From Terriglobales bacterium (lineage in GTDB: Bacteria; Acidobacteriota; Terriglobia; Terriglobales; Acidobacteriaceae): DNA of 64,000 bases. Every line of letters begins with the position of its first letter. Position 1 is the stretch's first letter. The stretch lies in assembly GCA_035561515.1 (NCBI GenBank), contig DATMXP010000019.1:124001-188000 (forward strand), given 5' to 3'. A program made the translations under genes and the position numbers. The notes below the pieces were generated by a model that was not told where the DNA came from, made no database searches, and saw nothing but the letters and a program-made list of their open reading frames with translations. Positions 16,772 to 24,434 of this stretch are shown piece by piece.

Positions 16772-17152
16772 ATGGAGGCCCGCATGAACACCGCACAAAC
16801 CACAATCGGAACTGTTGCCTTCGTTCTCATGCTCGCCGTGTCGGCCGAGACCGCAAATGCACAAGTATGCGGCAACCTTAATAGCGCCCCTTATGGACGG
16901 ACGGTCTGGAACGCAAACCTAGCCCGACCAGCACTGAGCCAGCAAAATTGGATTGGAAATGATCTACAGTTCCCGGCGTTTTCACCCAGACGCACCCACG
17001 CATACACGACTACACCGGGGTTTTTCGGGTTCTGGCATTACGGACCGGCGCCGGGTTTGTATGCAAATCATTATGGCTACTACTCGCGTCCTAATGTTGT
17101 TTTGAAACCTCGCTTTGGTTGGCTGAGATACAGGCCTCATCGACCGCATTAG
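16772..17152 (+). CDS. Secreted hypothetical protein, aromatic-rich
   Basis: The 126-residue product has a signal peptide (TTIGTVAFVLMLAVSAETANAQ), then a Gly/Tyr/Phe/Pro/Arg-rich mature part (PGFFGFWHYGPAPGLYANHY, ending RYRPHRPH). AAGGAG is 5 nt before ATG 16772. No family recognised; composition suggests a surface or matrix protein. Confidence 0.5.
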   Translation: MEARMNTAQTTIGTVAFVLMLAVSAETANAQVCGNLNSAPYGRTVWNANLARPALSQQNWIGNDLQFPAFSPRRTHAYTTTPGFFGFWHYGPAPGLYANHYGYYSRPNVVLKPRFGWLRYRPHRPH

Positions 17153-17221
17153 AAGCGCTGGAGATCAACGAATCGAGATGCAGAGTACAGGAATTACTAC
17201 AACCTAATCAGGAGACTCAGA

Positions 17222-17620
17222 ATGAAGAAAATACGATTATTGTTTGTCTTTCTCACCCTACTTGCCGCTATCAGTTCGGCGGTCGCGCAAAACCAAATCA
17301 TCAAGGCTGGCAAGAAAGGCCAGATCGTCTTAAGCGAGCAAACCAAGGTAGCAGATGTCACGCTTAAGCCTGGTCATTACCAGATCCAACATCGCGATTC
17401 CGGTTCTGATCACTTCGTGCAGTTCATTGCTTTCAAGGGACATACCACAATGATGTCCAGTAATCCCGCAACGCCCTCAGAAGCAGGCGAAATCAAGTGC
17501 TCGGTGGAGCCTCTGGCCAAAAAGGCAAAGCAGACCGCCGTGTATACAACGAACAACGCAGGCGAACGCAGAATTACGCGTGTTGAAATTGCGGGGGAGA
17601 GCGTCGCGCACGTGTTTTAA
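17222..17620 (+). CDS. Small secreted acidobacterial-type protein
   Basis: The 132-residue product has a signal peptide (IRLLFVFLTLLAAISSAVAQ) and a compact domain with VADVTLKPGHYQIQHR, FVQFIAFKGH and a C-terminal RRITRVEIAGE. I know similar unnamed exported proteins from Acidobacteriota genomes, but no function. A perfect hairpin follows at 17644-17667. Confidence 0.6.
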   Translation: MKKIRLLFVFLTLLAAISSAVAQNQIIKAGKKGQIVLSEQTKVADVTLKPGHYQIQHRDSGSDHFVQFIAFKGHTTMMSSNPATPSEAGEIKCSVEPLAKKAKQTAVYTTNNAGERRITRVEIAGESVAHVF

Positions 17621-17643
17621 GGAGCGGAGCCTCGATCTATCTG

Positions 17644-17667
17644 GGCGCCTGCTTGGCAGCAGGCGCC
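17644..17667 (+). terminator. Perfect 10-bp hairpin
   Basis: GGCGCCTGCT (17644-17653), loop TGGC, AGCAGGCGCC (17658-17667). It lies 24 nt after the stop of the secreted protein. No T-run follows. Confidence 0.6.
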
Positions 17668-17739
17668 GGTGTTCGTAATGAAAGCATTTTATGAAGTTTG
17701 GCAGTTGCGCTCAGATGCGGCGCTGGGGTACAAACCAAC

Positions 17740-17916
17740 ATGTTGTCAGCACAACAAGTCGGCAGAGGGGCGCGTTGGCTGTTTGCCTTGGTTATTTTCA
17801 TGTACCTGTGGCGTGAAGGTGGCTACTGGCGTTATGTTTCAGCGGGTGGAATCCTGTTGATGACTATCTTGTTATCCATGATGGCCTTTGCTCATCGGCA
17901 TCATAAGGGAAATTAA
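17740..17916 (+). CDS. Possible small two-TM membrane protein
   Basis: The 58-residue frame gives two hydrophobic segments (RWLFALVIFMYLW and VSAGGILLMTILLSMMAFA) and a basic His-rich end (HRHHKGN). No clear ribosome-binding site precedes ATG 17740, so it is a tentative gene. Nothing else in the region explains it. Confidence 0.35.
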   Translation: MLSAQQVGRGARWLFALVIFMYLWREGGYWRYVSAGGILLMTILLSMMAFAHRHHKGN

Positions 17917-18162
17917 GGCGCTACAGGATTCCGGGCCGCTCACGACTAGCCCCCTCAAAAAGAGTACGCAGGCCCTCATTGGTGGCTACCCTGGAAGACC
18001 CAGTTTTCACCGCCTGATGGCCTGCGATACCCAGCGCGCTAAGAACTCACTTAAAACCTTGCGCTCAGTTCCCGCACCGGTGGATCGATCCCTTCGAATG
18101 CTTTGTTCACAACGCAGTTTCCCCAATCGTTTGGGATCTGAGACATGAATGATCACACCCAT
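17917..18162. other. Intergenic, nothing seen
   Basis: About 245 nt before the convergent DUF302 gene. No gene, hairpin or repeat is evident. Confidence 0.4.
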
Positions 18163-18615
18163 TCACCTGTGCATGCTAACGACATTCGTGTTTTCCAGTG
18201 TCTGTCGTTCATGTTTTCCGAGGTGCAGTAGAACATCTCGCATCTTCCGGTTCAACTCTTGCCCCAGCACGCGCATACCTAACGAAGCATGTGACATTAG
18301 CGAGGGCTGAACCAATACGGAGACAATCGTAACACCCCCATTTTGATAAACCGCCACATTGAACGGCACCACCAGTCCTCCGTTAGAGTCACTGAGGATC
18401 GCCTGATACGCAGAAAACGGATGCCAGGCAATCAAGACGACATAACGGGTGGCCGAAACACCAATACGACTATCCAACTCCTTGGTGAAATCCACTTCCA
18501 AAAGAATGCGAAATTCCCGAAGTGCCAATTCAGAGCGCAGAGATTCGAGCGTTTGCTCAAAGCTCATTGCCGTTTGTACCGCAATAACATTTTCTGGTGG
18601 TGTAATGATCGTCAT
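18163..18615 (-). CDS. DUF302 domain protein
   Basis: The 150-residue product matches DUF302: SFEQTLESLRSELALREFRIL near the N-terminus, then VDFTKELDSRIG, VVLIAWHPFSAYQAIL and GLVVPFNVAVYQNGG. DUF302 proteins are often found near thioredoxin, copper and sulfur genes but their function is not established. Start 18615 (MTIITPP) follows GAGGCAGGA. A -24/-12 site with perfect dinucleotide spacing (18641-18655) lies directly upstream, divergent from the M48 protease promoter. Confidence 0.85.
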   Translation of the reverse strand: MTIITPPENVIAVQTAMSFEQTLESLRSELALREFRILLEVDFTKELDSRIGVSATRYVVLIAWHPFSAYQAILSDSNGGLVVPFNVAVYQNGGVTIVSVLVQPSLMSHASLGMRVLGQELNRKMRDVLLHLGKHERQTLENTNVVSMHR

Positions 18616-18640
18616 GGGTCCTGCCTCGCTATTTCTCAAA

Positions 18641-18655
18641 GCAAGAACAATGCCA
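18641..18655 (-). promoter_or_regulatory. Candidate sigma54 promoter, DUF302 gene
   Basis: On the minus strand TGGCATTGTTCTTGC: -24 TGGCAT (one mismatch), -12 TTGC (perfect), with correct GG-to-GC spacing. The predicted transcription start near 18629 lies 14 nt before the DUF302 ATG. Confidence 0.6.
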
Positions 18656-18683
18656 ACCACGGGTTATGAAGCTCAGCCCGTAG

Positions 18684-18726
18684 TTCGTGCTAATTCGTGC
18701 TCAATCGAGCATGTGGTGAGCACGAA
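18684..18726. promoter_or_regulatory. Cluster of inverted and direct repeats between divergent promoters
   Basis: TTCGTGC occurs at 18684-18690 and 18694-18700. TTCGTGCTC (18694-18702) is the exact inverse of GAGCACGAA (18718-18726), and TGCTC-AATC-GAGCA (18698-18711) is a perfect palindrome inside. The cluster sits between the DUF302 and M48 promoters, about 75 and 200 nt upstream of their predicted starts, as expected of activator sites. Confidence 0.45.
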
Positions 18727-18881
18727 AGGTAGCAACGGCGCGAAACCTCTGTCCCATATAGGCCAGCGACTGGCGTATTTGGCACCCAGTAGTTGGCTCT
18801 TGCGCCTCGGTATTCGCTGTTCTTTCTATTACAGCGATAAACCGCATCGTGGGGAGTTAGCCTTAGAAGAAATCTGTTAAC

Positions 18882-18896
18882 TGGCAGCACACGTGC
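18882..18896 (+). promoter_or_regulatory. Candidate sigma54 promoter, M48 protease gene
   Basis: TGGCAGCACACGTGC: -24 TGGCAG and -12 GTGC (followed by AT), one mismatch each, with correct GG-GC spacing. Predicted transcription start near 18908, 27 nt before ATG 18935 with GGGAGGA between. Confidence 0.5.
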
Positions 18897-18934
18897 ATCG
18901 AGGATGGGCAGCGATGGAACGGGAGGACGCATGT

Positions 18935-20032
18935 ATGCGACCCGTGATCGGCTATTCTCTCGCCGTAGTGCTCGCCGTACTGATGTCCGGTTCGGTGAAC
19001 GCTCAAACTGCAAGCGTTTCAACGCGTGATTCCAATATCTCGGCAGAAGCAGAGCGTGGCGTTCCATCGGGGGGAAAGAAAAAGCAAGAAAAGCGGCGGC
19101 GCAAGCTGTCCCCAAAATACGATGTCAACCGAATCGGCGATCGGGGAATTGGAAGCGGAATCAACATCTATTCCATCGAAAGAGAGCAAAGCCTGGGACG
19201 CGAACTCGCAAATGCGATAGATCAGGAAAGCAAGTTTCTCGATGACGATGTAGTTGTTCAGTACGTAAATCGCCTGGCACAGAACATTGTTCGGCATTCA
19301 GACGCGACAATCCCGTTCAGGATAAGAGTTCTCGACAACGATGAAGTGAACGCGTTTGCATTGCCAGGCGGTTACCTGTATGTGAACAGCGGGCTAATCG
19401 CCGCAGCACAGAATGAAGCGGAACTGGCCGGAGTGATCGCCCACGAGGTTGCGCACGTGGCTGCCCGACATGGCACCAAAAGTGAAACCAAAGGAGTATT
19501 CCTGACTCTCGCGACCATTCCCCTAGTGTTCGTTCCGGCGGGAGGCATCATCCGGCAGGTCACGGGAATCGCGGGCCCACTCTCTTCGTTGAGGTTCAGC
19601 CGTAAAGCAGAGCTTGAGGCAGATCTCCTGGGAATGGAATATGCCTTTAGCACCGGATATGACCCGACGTGTCTAGTGCAGTTGTTCGAACGGGTTAGTG
19701 TCGACCATCCGGCGCCGCGTTCTCGCTTGGCCCGCATCTTTTCGACGCATCCGCCAACGAGCGATCGTATCATCGCAGCGCAAGCAGTCATCGCCGACTA
19801 TCTCTCGGACCGAGAGACCTATATCGTGAGTACCAGCGAATTCGACAATATTCGCGAACGCTTACTTGCGCGCGAGGCGGGCGCACGGCTGGGAAGAAAC
19901 TCAACTGGTCCCCTCCTACGTCGAAAAACTCCTGCACAGGCAGGCCCTGCCAACCCGGGCGACAACGATCATGGATCCGAGGGGTCGCCACAGCCCCAGT
20001 GGGCAGCAAAGCAACAGCAACCTGGAAGCTGA
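18935..20032 (+). CDS. M48-family zinc metalloprotease, exported
   Basis: The 365-residue product has a signal peptide (VIGYSLAVVLAVLMSGSVNAQ), a basic linker (GGKKKQEKRRRKLSPKYD), and the M48 catalytic site HEVAH (His170, Glu171, His174) with the downstream EAD Glu228 as third zinc ligand. The layout resembles the periplasmic BepA/LoiP protease group that handles outer-membrane protein quality. The C-terminus is a Pro/Gln/Gly-rich tail. ATG 18935 has a GGGAGGA site 8 nt before it; an ATG at 18914 would start almost at the predicted transcript end. It is followed by a separate sigma54-like promoter for the HtrA-like gene. Confidence 0.88.
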   Translation: MRPVIGYSLAVVLAVLMSGSVNAQTASVSTRDSNISAEAERGVPSGGKKKQEKRRRKLSPKYDVNRIGDRGIGSGINIYSIEREQSLGRELANAIDQESKFLDDDVVVQYVNRLAQNIVRHSDATIPFRIRVLDNDEVNAFALPGGYLYVNSGLIAAAQNEAELAGVIAHEVAHVAARHGTKSETKGVFLTLATIPLVFVPAGGIIRQVTGIAGPLSSLRFSRKAELEADLLGMEYAFSTGYDPTCLVQLFERVSVDHPAPRSRLARIFSTHPPTSDRIIAAQAVIADYLSDRETYIVSTSEFDNIRERLLAREAGARLGRNSTGPLLRRKTPAQAGPANPGDNDHGSEGSPQPQWAAKQQQPGS

Positions 20033-20059
20033 GTTACTTGATTTCACTTCGGAAGAGCC

Positions 20060-20074
20060 TGGCGACAAAATTGC
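20060..20074 (+). promoter_or_regulatory. Candidate sigma54 promoter, HtrA-like gene
   Basis: TGGCGACAAAATTGC followed by A: -12 TTGCA is perfect; -24 TGGCGA has two mismatches to TGGCAC. GG-GC spacing is correct. Predicted start near 20086, 32 nt before GTG 20118. Confidence 0.55.
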
Positions 20075-20117
20075 ACTGTAGGGACCCGTTAGCCGGTCTA
20101 GCTCTAGGAGAGTGACT

Positions 20118-21194
20118 GTGAATGGATCATCGAGAGTGATCATGCTTGCGGCAATATTGTTGATGAGTCGGGTGCTAGTGTCGGCGCAAATCTCCTCGGC
20201 GCCGTTGCTGGCTGATGAGCAGAACACGATTCAGGTATTCAAACAGGCGAGTCCAGGAGTTGTGCATATTAAGGCACGACTCATGCTGTCTTCCCCCTTC
20301 GAGTCGCGTTCTATTGAGGAAAGTACTGGGACCGGGTTCCTTATCGACAAAGCGGGACGCATCATTACAGCTTTTCACGTCGTAAAAGACAAGGATGAGA
20401 TTGCCATAACCCTGTCGAACCGCAAGCGCTTCGACGCACGGCTGATAGGAACCGCTCCACAGCTGGACCTTGCCTTACTCCAGATTGAGGCCCCAGCGGA
20501 AGATTTGGTTCCACTGAAACTAGGCAGTTCAGAATCCTTGCAGGTTGGACAAAAGGTGATCGCAATCGGGAATGCGATTGGGCTGCACAACACGCTCAGT
20601 GTAGGGGTAATTAGCGCCGTTCAGCGAACGATGGACGACTCGGCACTTGAATTGGCCGACGCCATTATTCAAACCGATGCCGCCATCAATCCCGGAAACA
20701 GTGGTGGACCACTCCTGAATACTTCGGGTGAGGTCATTGGGGTGAACGACGCTGTGATCCGCGGTGCCCAGAATGTCGGCTTTGCGATACCGATCGACCT
20801 GGCACGGGCCGTCATTCCCGATTTGATTGAGATGGGTCACGCTTACCGTCCGCTGTTGGGTTTCAGCGGAAGTGAGCTTACTCCCGGCATAGCCAAGCTC
20901 TTCGGAATTCCACTGGAGCGTGGCTTCCTGGTGGAAGAGGTTTTGCCGAATTCTCCTGCTGCAATCGCTGGTTTGCGCACCGGCAAACGGGTAGTAGTAG
21001 TCGGGCAGAAGCCATACACGCTTGGTGGGGACATTATTGTGGCGATCAATGGATCTGCAGTGACCACGTCTGCTGACATTGCGAAAGCCCTCCTTCGCGC
21101 TCGCCCGGGCGAATTGCTCAAGTTGCGGCTCTACCGACAGGGCAAGACCGTCGAAGCCACCGTGCCGTTGACAGCCATGGACATGCGTTTCTGA
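20118..21194 (+). CDS. HtrA/DegP-like exported serine protease with PDZ domain
   Basis: The 358-residue product has an N-terminal export segment (VIMLAAILLMSRVLVSAQ), a trypsin-like domain with His87 (ITAFHVV), Asp117 (QLDLALLQ) and Ser195 (NPGNSGGPL), and a C-terminal PDZ domain (about residues 245-350, with PAAIAGLRTGKRV and GDIIVAINGSAV). It degrades or refolds misfolded envelope proteins in homologues. TAGGAG gives proper spacing to GTG 20118; GTG 20112 is too close to it. Its promoter and neighbours (M48, DUF302) suggest an envelope-stress group. The membrane-methyltransferase gene follows by 16 nt. Confidence 0.9.
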   Translation: MNGSSRVIMLAAILLMSRVLVSAQISSAPLLADEQNTIQVFKQASPGVVHIKARLMLSSPFESRSIEESTGTGFLIDKAGRIITAFHVVKDKDEIAITLSNRKRFDARLIGTAPQLDLALLQIEAPAEDLVPLKLGSSESLQVGQKVIAIGNAIGLHNTLSVGVISAVQRTMDDSALELADAIIQTDAAINPGNSGGPLLNTSGEVIGVNDAVIRGAQNVGFAIPIDLARAVIPDLIEMGHAYRPLLGFSGSELTPGIAKLFGIPLERGFLVEEVLPNSPAAIAGLRTGKRVVVVGQKPYTLGGDIIVAINGSAVTTSADIAKALLRARPGELLKLRLYRQGKTVEATVPLTAMDMRF

Positions 21195-21210
21195 GAAGGG
21201 AGCACAACTT

Positions 21211-22293
21211 ATGAGCGATGCGGCCACAGCACAGTCCGATTGCCAGAGGTGTTCGCGGACGGTTGAAGACATTCGTCATTGTCGCAACTATCAGCACGTC
21301 TCGATCAGATTCTGGTGCCTCGACATCACCTCTGGGACGATCTTGGCACTTTTGATTGTCGCGCTCCATGATTTATTGATTCCCAACAGCGTCTCTCTTC
21401 CGTGGAGCCTTCTCGCATCGATGTCGATCCTAATGGTGCTGCAGTTCATGTTCTCTCTGTTGATCGGCGGCGTAACCGGCTCACTGGAGGCAATGATTCC
21501 GGGGACCTTCGTTGCGATGGGCGCTATGATCGTCGCCTTGATGCCGATGGGGCAAGTAAGCAGGCTCGTTGCCGGAGCGACGGTCGGCCTCTTGATCAGT
21601 GCGGGCTTTGTTCTGATGGATGCCATCCTTAGGCGACGGCCGAATGGAGTCGCTTCGAAATTGCAAACCAGATCAGTATCGAAGCCTCCTTCTTTCACGA
21701 TCCCCACGCCCGCTTGGGTGTATGACTTGTTAGAAGAGGCTGGTGCGCACAGGAGGGCATGTCCACAGCGCCGGCTGTTCGCGCAGATGGGAGAGCGGGT
21801 TCTGTTTGTCGCTGCCGGTTCAGGATTGAATTTCGCCAACTTTCCACCGCATCGTAGCATTGTTGCTGTTGACGTCAATCCTGAGATGTTGCAGCGAGCT
21901 CACGCTCGGGCGAAGACATATGACGGAATACTGGTTCTGATGAACGCAGATGTTCAGAAGCTACCGTTTGAGGATGCAGCATTTGATACGATCGCAACTG
22001 CATCTACCTTCTGCAGCGTACCCGATCCTGGCCTAGGACTTTCAGAGCTTTATCGTGTGCTCAAGCCTGGAGGAAACCTCCTGATGTTTGAACACGTACG
22101 AAGCAGGAACGCGGCGGTGGCACTGAATCAGGATATGATGAACTTCTTCATGCGGTTCTTAGGGCCGAGTATCAACCGGGACACAGCGACGACGGTCAGA
22201 AACGCGGGGTTTGTCATTGATCGAATCGGAAGCGCGTACTTGGACGTGTTTCTCGCAATTGAGGGGCACAAGCCAGCTAGGGCGCTGCCGTAG
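21211..22293 (+). CDS. Membrane domain fused to class I SAM methyltransferase
   Basis: The 360-residue product has an N-terminal Cys cluster (CQRC at 11-14, Cys24), about four membrane segments (residues 40-140), a short linker, and a C-terminal class I methyltransferase. Motif I is VLFVAAGSGLNF (197-208), the acidic end of strand 2 is IVAVDVN (218-223), then LPFEDAAFDTIATASTFC and LYRVLKPGGNLLMFE. It resembles UbiE/COQ5-type enzymes. The single reading frame shows a true fusion. GGAGC precedes ATG 21211. Substrate unknown; lipid or quinone is a guess because of the membrane domain. Confidence 0.8.
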   Translation: MSDAATAQSDCQRCSRTVEDIRHCRNYQHVSIRFWCLDITSGTILALLIVALHDLLIPNSVSLPWSLLASMSILMVLQFMFSLLIGGVTGSLEAMIPGTFVAMGAMIVALMPMGQVSRLVAGATVGLLISAGFVLMDAILRRRPNGVASKLQTRSVSKPPSFTIPTPAWVYDLLEEAGAHRRACPQRRLFAQMGERVLFVAAGSGLNFANFPPHRSIVAVDVNPEMLQRAHARAKTYDGILVLMNADVQKLPFEDAAFDTIATASTFCSVPDPGLGLSELYRVLKPGGNLLMFEHVRSRNAAVALNQDMMNFFMRFLGPSINRDTATTVRNAGFVIDRIGSAYLDVFLAIEGHKPARALP

Positions 22294-22335
22294 CTTTGCA
22301 GTCTTGGAATGCGGTGGTGAAGAGGTGGGAAAGAA

Positions 22336-22755
22336 ATGTCTCGGCTTGGAACTTACAAAGAGATCGTCTTTGGGATCTCGTTTGGAATTGGCGCATCGCT
22401 GATTGATGTGGCGATGCACGCTACCATGGGGGAAGGTGATTGGCTGGCCGAGTTGACTCGACCCTCGCTCGTTATGGCAGTGTACCGTACACTGTTTCTC
22501 TTGCTGGGAATAGGACTCGGCGTGCTCCTGTGGCAACGAAATCGCAAGGAACGCGATTTTCGACAGCTCTTAGCTTCTTTCGACGCCCTCCGACGACGGA
22601 TCGCCGCGCCTTCCATGCTTGTCCACACGAATCTCCAGTTGCTGCTCACGAGTTACCAAAGTCAGTTCCCGCCGGATGCGTCACAACTCATCTCGACAGC
22701 TTACGAAAACTCGCGTGCCATTCAGCGGGTGCTGGCCGACACCTCAGATTTGTAA
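22336..22755 (+). CDS. Two-TM protein with kinase-like helical tail
   Basis: The 139-residue product has two membrane segments (EIVFGISFGIGASLIDVAM and YRTLFLLLGIGLGVLLW), then helices (RDFRQLLASFDALRRRIAAP, LVHTNLQLLLTSYQSQFP) that recall a dimerisation helix of a histidine kinase (HTNLQLLL in place of HELRNPL), but there is no ATPase domain. It follows the methyltransferase gene by 42 nt. It may be a shortened sensor or a partner; unassigned. Confidence 0.55.
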   Translation: MSRLGTYKEIVFGISFGIGASLIDVAMHATMGEGDWLAELTRPSLVMAVYRTLFLLLGIGLGVLLWQRNRKERDFRQLLASFDALRRRIAAPSMLVHTNLQLLLTSYQSQFPPDASQLISTAYENSRAIQRVLADTSDL

Positions 22756-22781
22756 AGAAGATCAAATTCTTAAGAAAGAAA

Positions 22782-22839
22782 AGCACCGCAAGGAGGCACT
22801 GTGCTTTGGGGCGAGGGGCTGCCAGTTCCTTGCGGTGCT
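22782..22839. repeat. Long perfect-arm hairpin after the operon
   Basis: AGCACCGCAAGGA (22782-22794) and TCCTTGCGGTGCT (22827-22839) pair perfectly over 13 bp. Inside them GGCA (22795-22798) and TGCC extend the stem with a small bulge. No T-run follows. It lies 27 nt after the stop of the two-TM gene and before the convergent NtrC-type gene. It may be a bidirectional terminator or a REP-type element. Confidence 0.5.
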
Positions 22840-23024
22840 CGTGGTGAGCCGTCTGTGTACTGTGGGGGAGGGCGGCTCTTCCCATGGCTGCTGCTGTTGC
22901 CTCTTACTCTTGCATCTATGCAATCTCGATTCCAATCAAGAACCCAGTGAAATTGCCGACGAAGTAGGTTGGCGAGATTGGGCGCTGACGCATTTCGGAC
23001 AATCGATTCCTGATTTAAGGCAGG
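22840..23024. other. Intergenic between convergent genes
   Basis: An open frame runs through 22619-23122 but lacks protein-like character and crosses the hairpin and the end of the convergent gene. Nothing else is seen. Confidence 0.35.
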
Positions 23025-24434
23025 TTAACCCGAGCTTTCGGAAAAAGGCTCCTGTTCTGTCGAGGTATCTCGCTCGACGAGACCGAATTTTTCCATTCGA
23101 TAGATCAGGGTCTTTCTACTGATGTTGAGATAACGGGCAGCACGCGTCTGGTTCCAGTGGTGTTTCTCGAGTGCCTGTACAAGGATCTCCTTCTCCACTT
23201 CTTCCAGACTGATGCCTTCATCGGGGAGTTTCAAACCGATGGAGGCAATCCGGCTGCGGCCCGTCCTGATTTCGGCAGGAAGATCAGACGCACTGATCTG
23301 GTTGCCCACGGCTAAGACCGATACCCGCTCAATGACGTTTTCAAGTTCGCGAATGTTTCCCGGCCAGTCGTATTTGTAGAGTAGTTCCATGGCATCATCA
23401 GCCAAGCTCAGCCTGCCAGTATTGTAGCGTTCGGAGAACCGCTTCAAGAAGTGCGCCGCCAGAGGTGGAATATCCTCCCGACGCTCACGCAAGGGCGGCA
23501 ATTCGATGGTAATGACACTCAGTCGGTAGTAGAGGTCTCCACGAAGGTTTCCATCCTCTACCTGCGTTTTGAGGTCCCGGTTTGTCGCGGCAATGATTCG
23601 CACGTTGACCTTGACCGGATGGGAACTACCAATCTTGTCCACCTCCCGCTCCTGCAAAACTCGCAGTATCTTGACTTGCATGTTGAGCGGAAGTTCGCCA
23701 ATCTCATCGAGAAAGATAGTGCCTTCGTTAGCGGCTTCAAATTTTCCAGCGCGATCACCGGCGGCACCGGTGAAGGCGCCTTTCGTGTGCCCAAACAGTT
23801 CCGATTCAACCAGCGTTTCCGGTAAAGCCCCGCAATTGACCGCAATAAACGGCTTTCCTGCTCGCAGGCTGTTTTGATGGATGGCTTTGGCCAGCAATTC
23901 CTTGCCAGTTCCGCTCTCTCCGGTTATCAGCACTGTGCTATCACGGCGAGCTACTTGACCAGCTATCGCTAACACGTCCCGCATTTTCTTGGAACTTCCA
24001 ATCAAACTCGAGAACTGAAACTCGGTGCCGACCAAGTCTCGCAAATAACGGTTTTCGTCGACTAGTTGCTGGCGCTCGAACATCCGGCTAACACTTAGCT
24101 TCAGCTCTTCCGGATTAATTGGCTTCAAAATGTAGTCAGCGGCGCCAAGTCGCATTGCGTCCACGGCATCGGAAACCGTACCGAACGCGGTGATCAGGAT
24201 AACGGGGACATCTTCATCAATCGCCTTGACCTTGGCCATCAGGTCCAGGCCGGACATAGCTGGCATGCGCATGTCCGTGATCACCACGGAGGGCGAGTGT
24301 TGTTGAAACGCCTTCAGACCATTTAAGCCATCGGTTGCGGTGGTGACTTCGTAGCCGGCCTCCTGCAACCAGAATTCAATGATCCTGCGCTGTCCCGGAT
24401 CATCATCCACAATGAGAATCGAACCTTGCTTCAT
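23025..24434 (-). CDS. NtrC-family sigma54-dependent response regulator
   Basis: The 469-residue product has a receiver domain with phosphoacceptor Asp54 (VVITDMRMP), an AAA+ domain with Walker A GESGTGKE (172-179), the sigma54 contact loop GAFTGA (219-224) and Walker B FLDEIGE (241-247), and a C-terminal Fis-type helix-turn-helix (NQTRAARYLNISRKTLIYRM). It activates sigma54 promoters in an ATP-dependent way (known for the family). It overlaps the kinase gene by 4 nt, so the pair is an operon. It is divergent from the cus operon, whose upstream region holds a sigma54-like site and an enhancer-like motif. It is the only sigma54 activator in the window and so the natural candidate for all the -24/-12 sites here. 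Confidence 0.93.
   Translation of the reverse strand: MKQGSILIVDDDPGQRRIIEFWLQEAGYEVTTATDGLNGLKAFQQHSPSVVITDMRMPAMSGLDLMAKVKAIDEDVPVILITAFGTVSDAVDAMRLGAADYILKPINPEELKLSVSRMFERQQLVDENRYLRDLVGTEFQFSSLIGSSKKMRDVLAIAGQVARRDSTVLITGESGTGKELLAKAIHQNSLRAGKPFIAVNCGALPETLVESELFGHTKGAFTGAAGDRAGKFEAANEGTIFLDEIGELPLNMQVKILRVLQEREVDKIGSSHPVKVNVRIIAATNRDLKTQVEDGNLRGDLYYRLSVITIELPPLRERREDIPPLAAHFLKRFSERYNTGRLSLADDAMELLYKYDWPGNIRELENVIERVSVLAVGNQISASDLPAEIRTGRSRIASIGLKLPDEGISLEEVEKEILVQALEKHHWNQTRAARYLNISRKTLIYRMEKFGLVERDTSTEQEPFSESSG

Noticed and set aside
22619..23122. Open frame over the long hairpin
   Set aside because: Overlaps the ends of two confident genes and the perfect hairpin; composition not protein-like.
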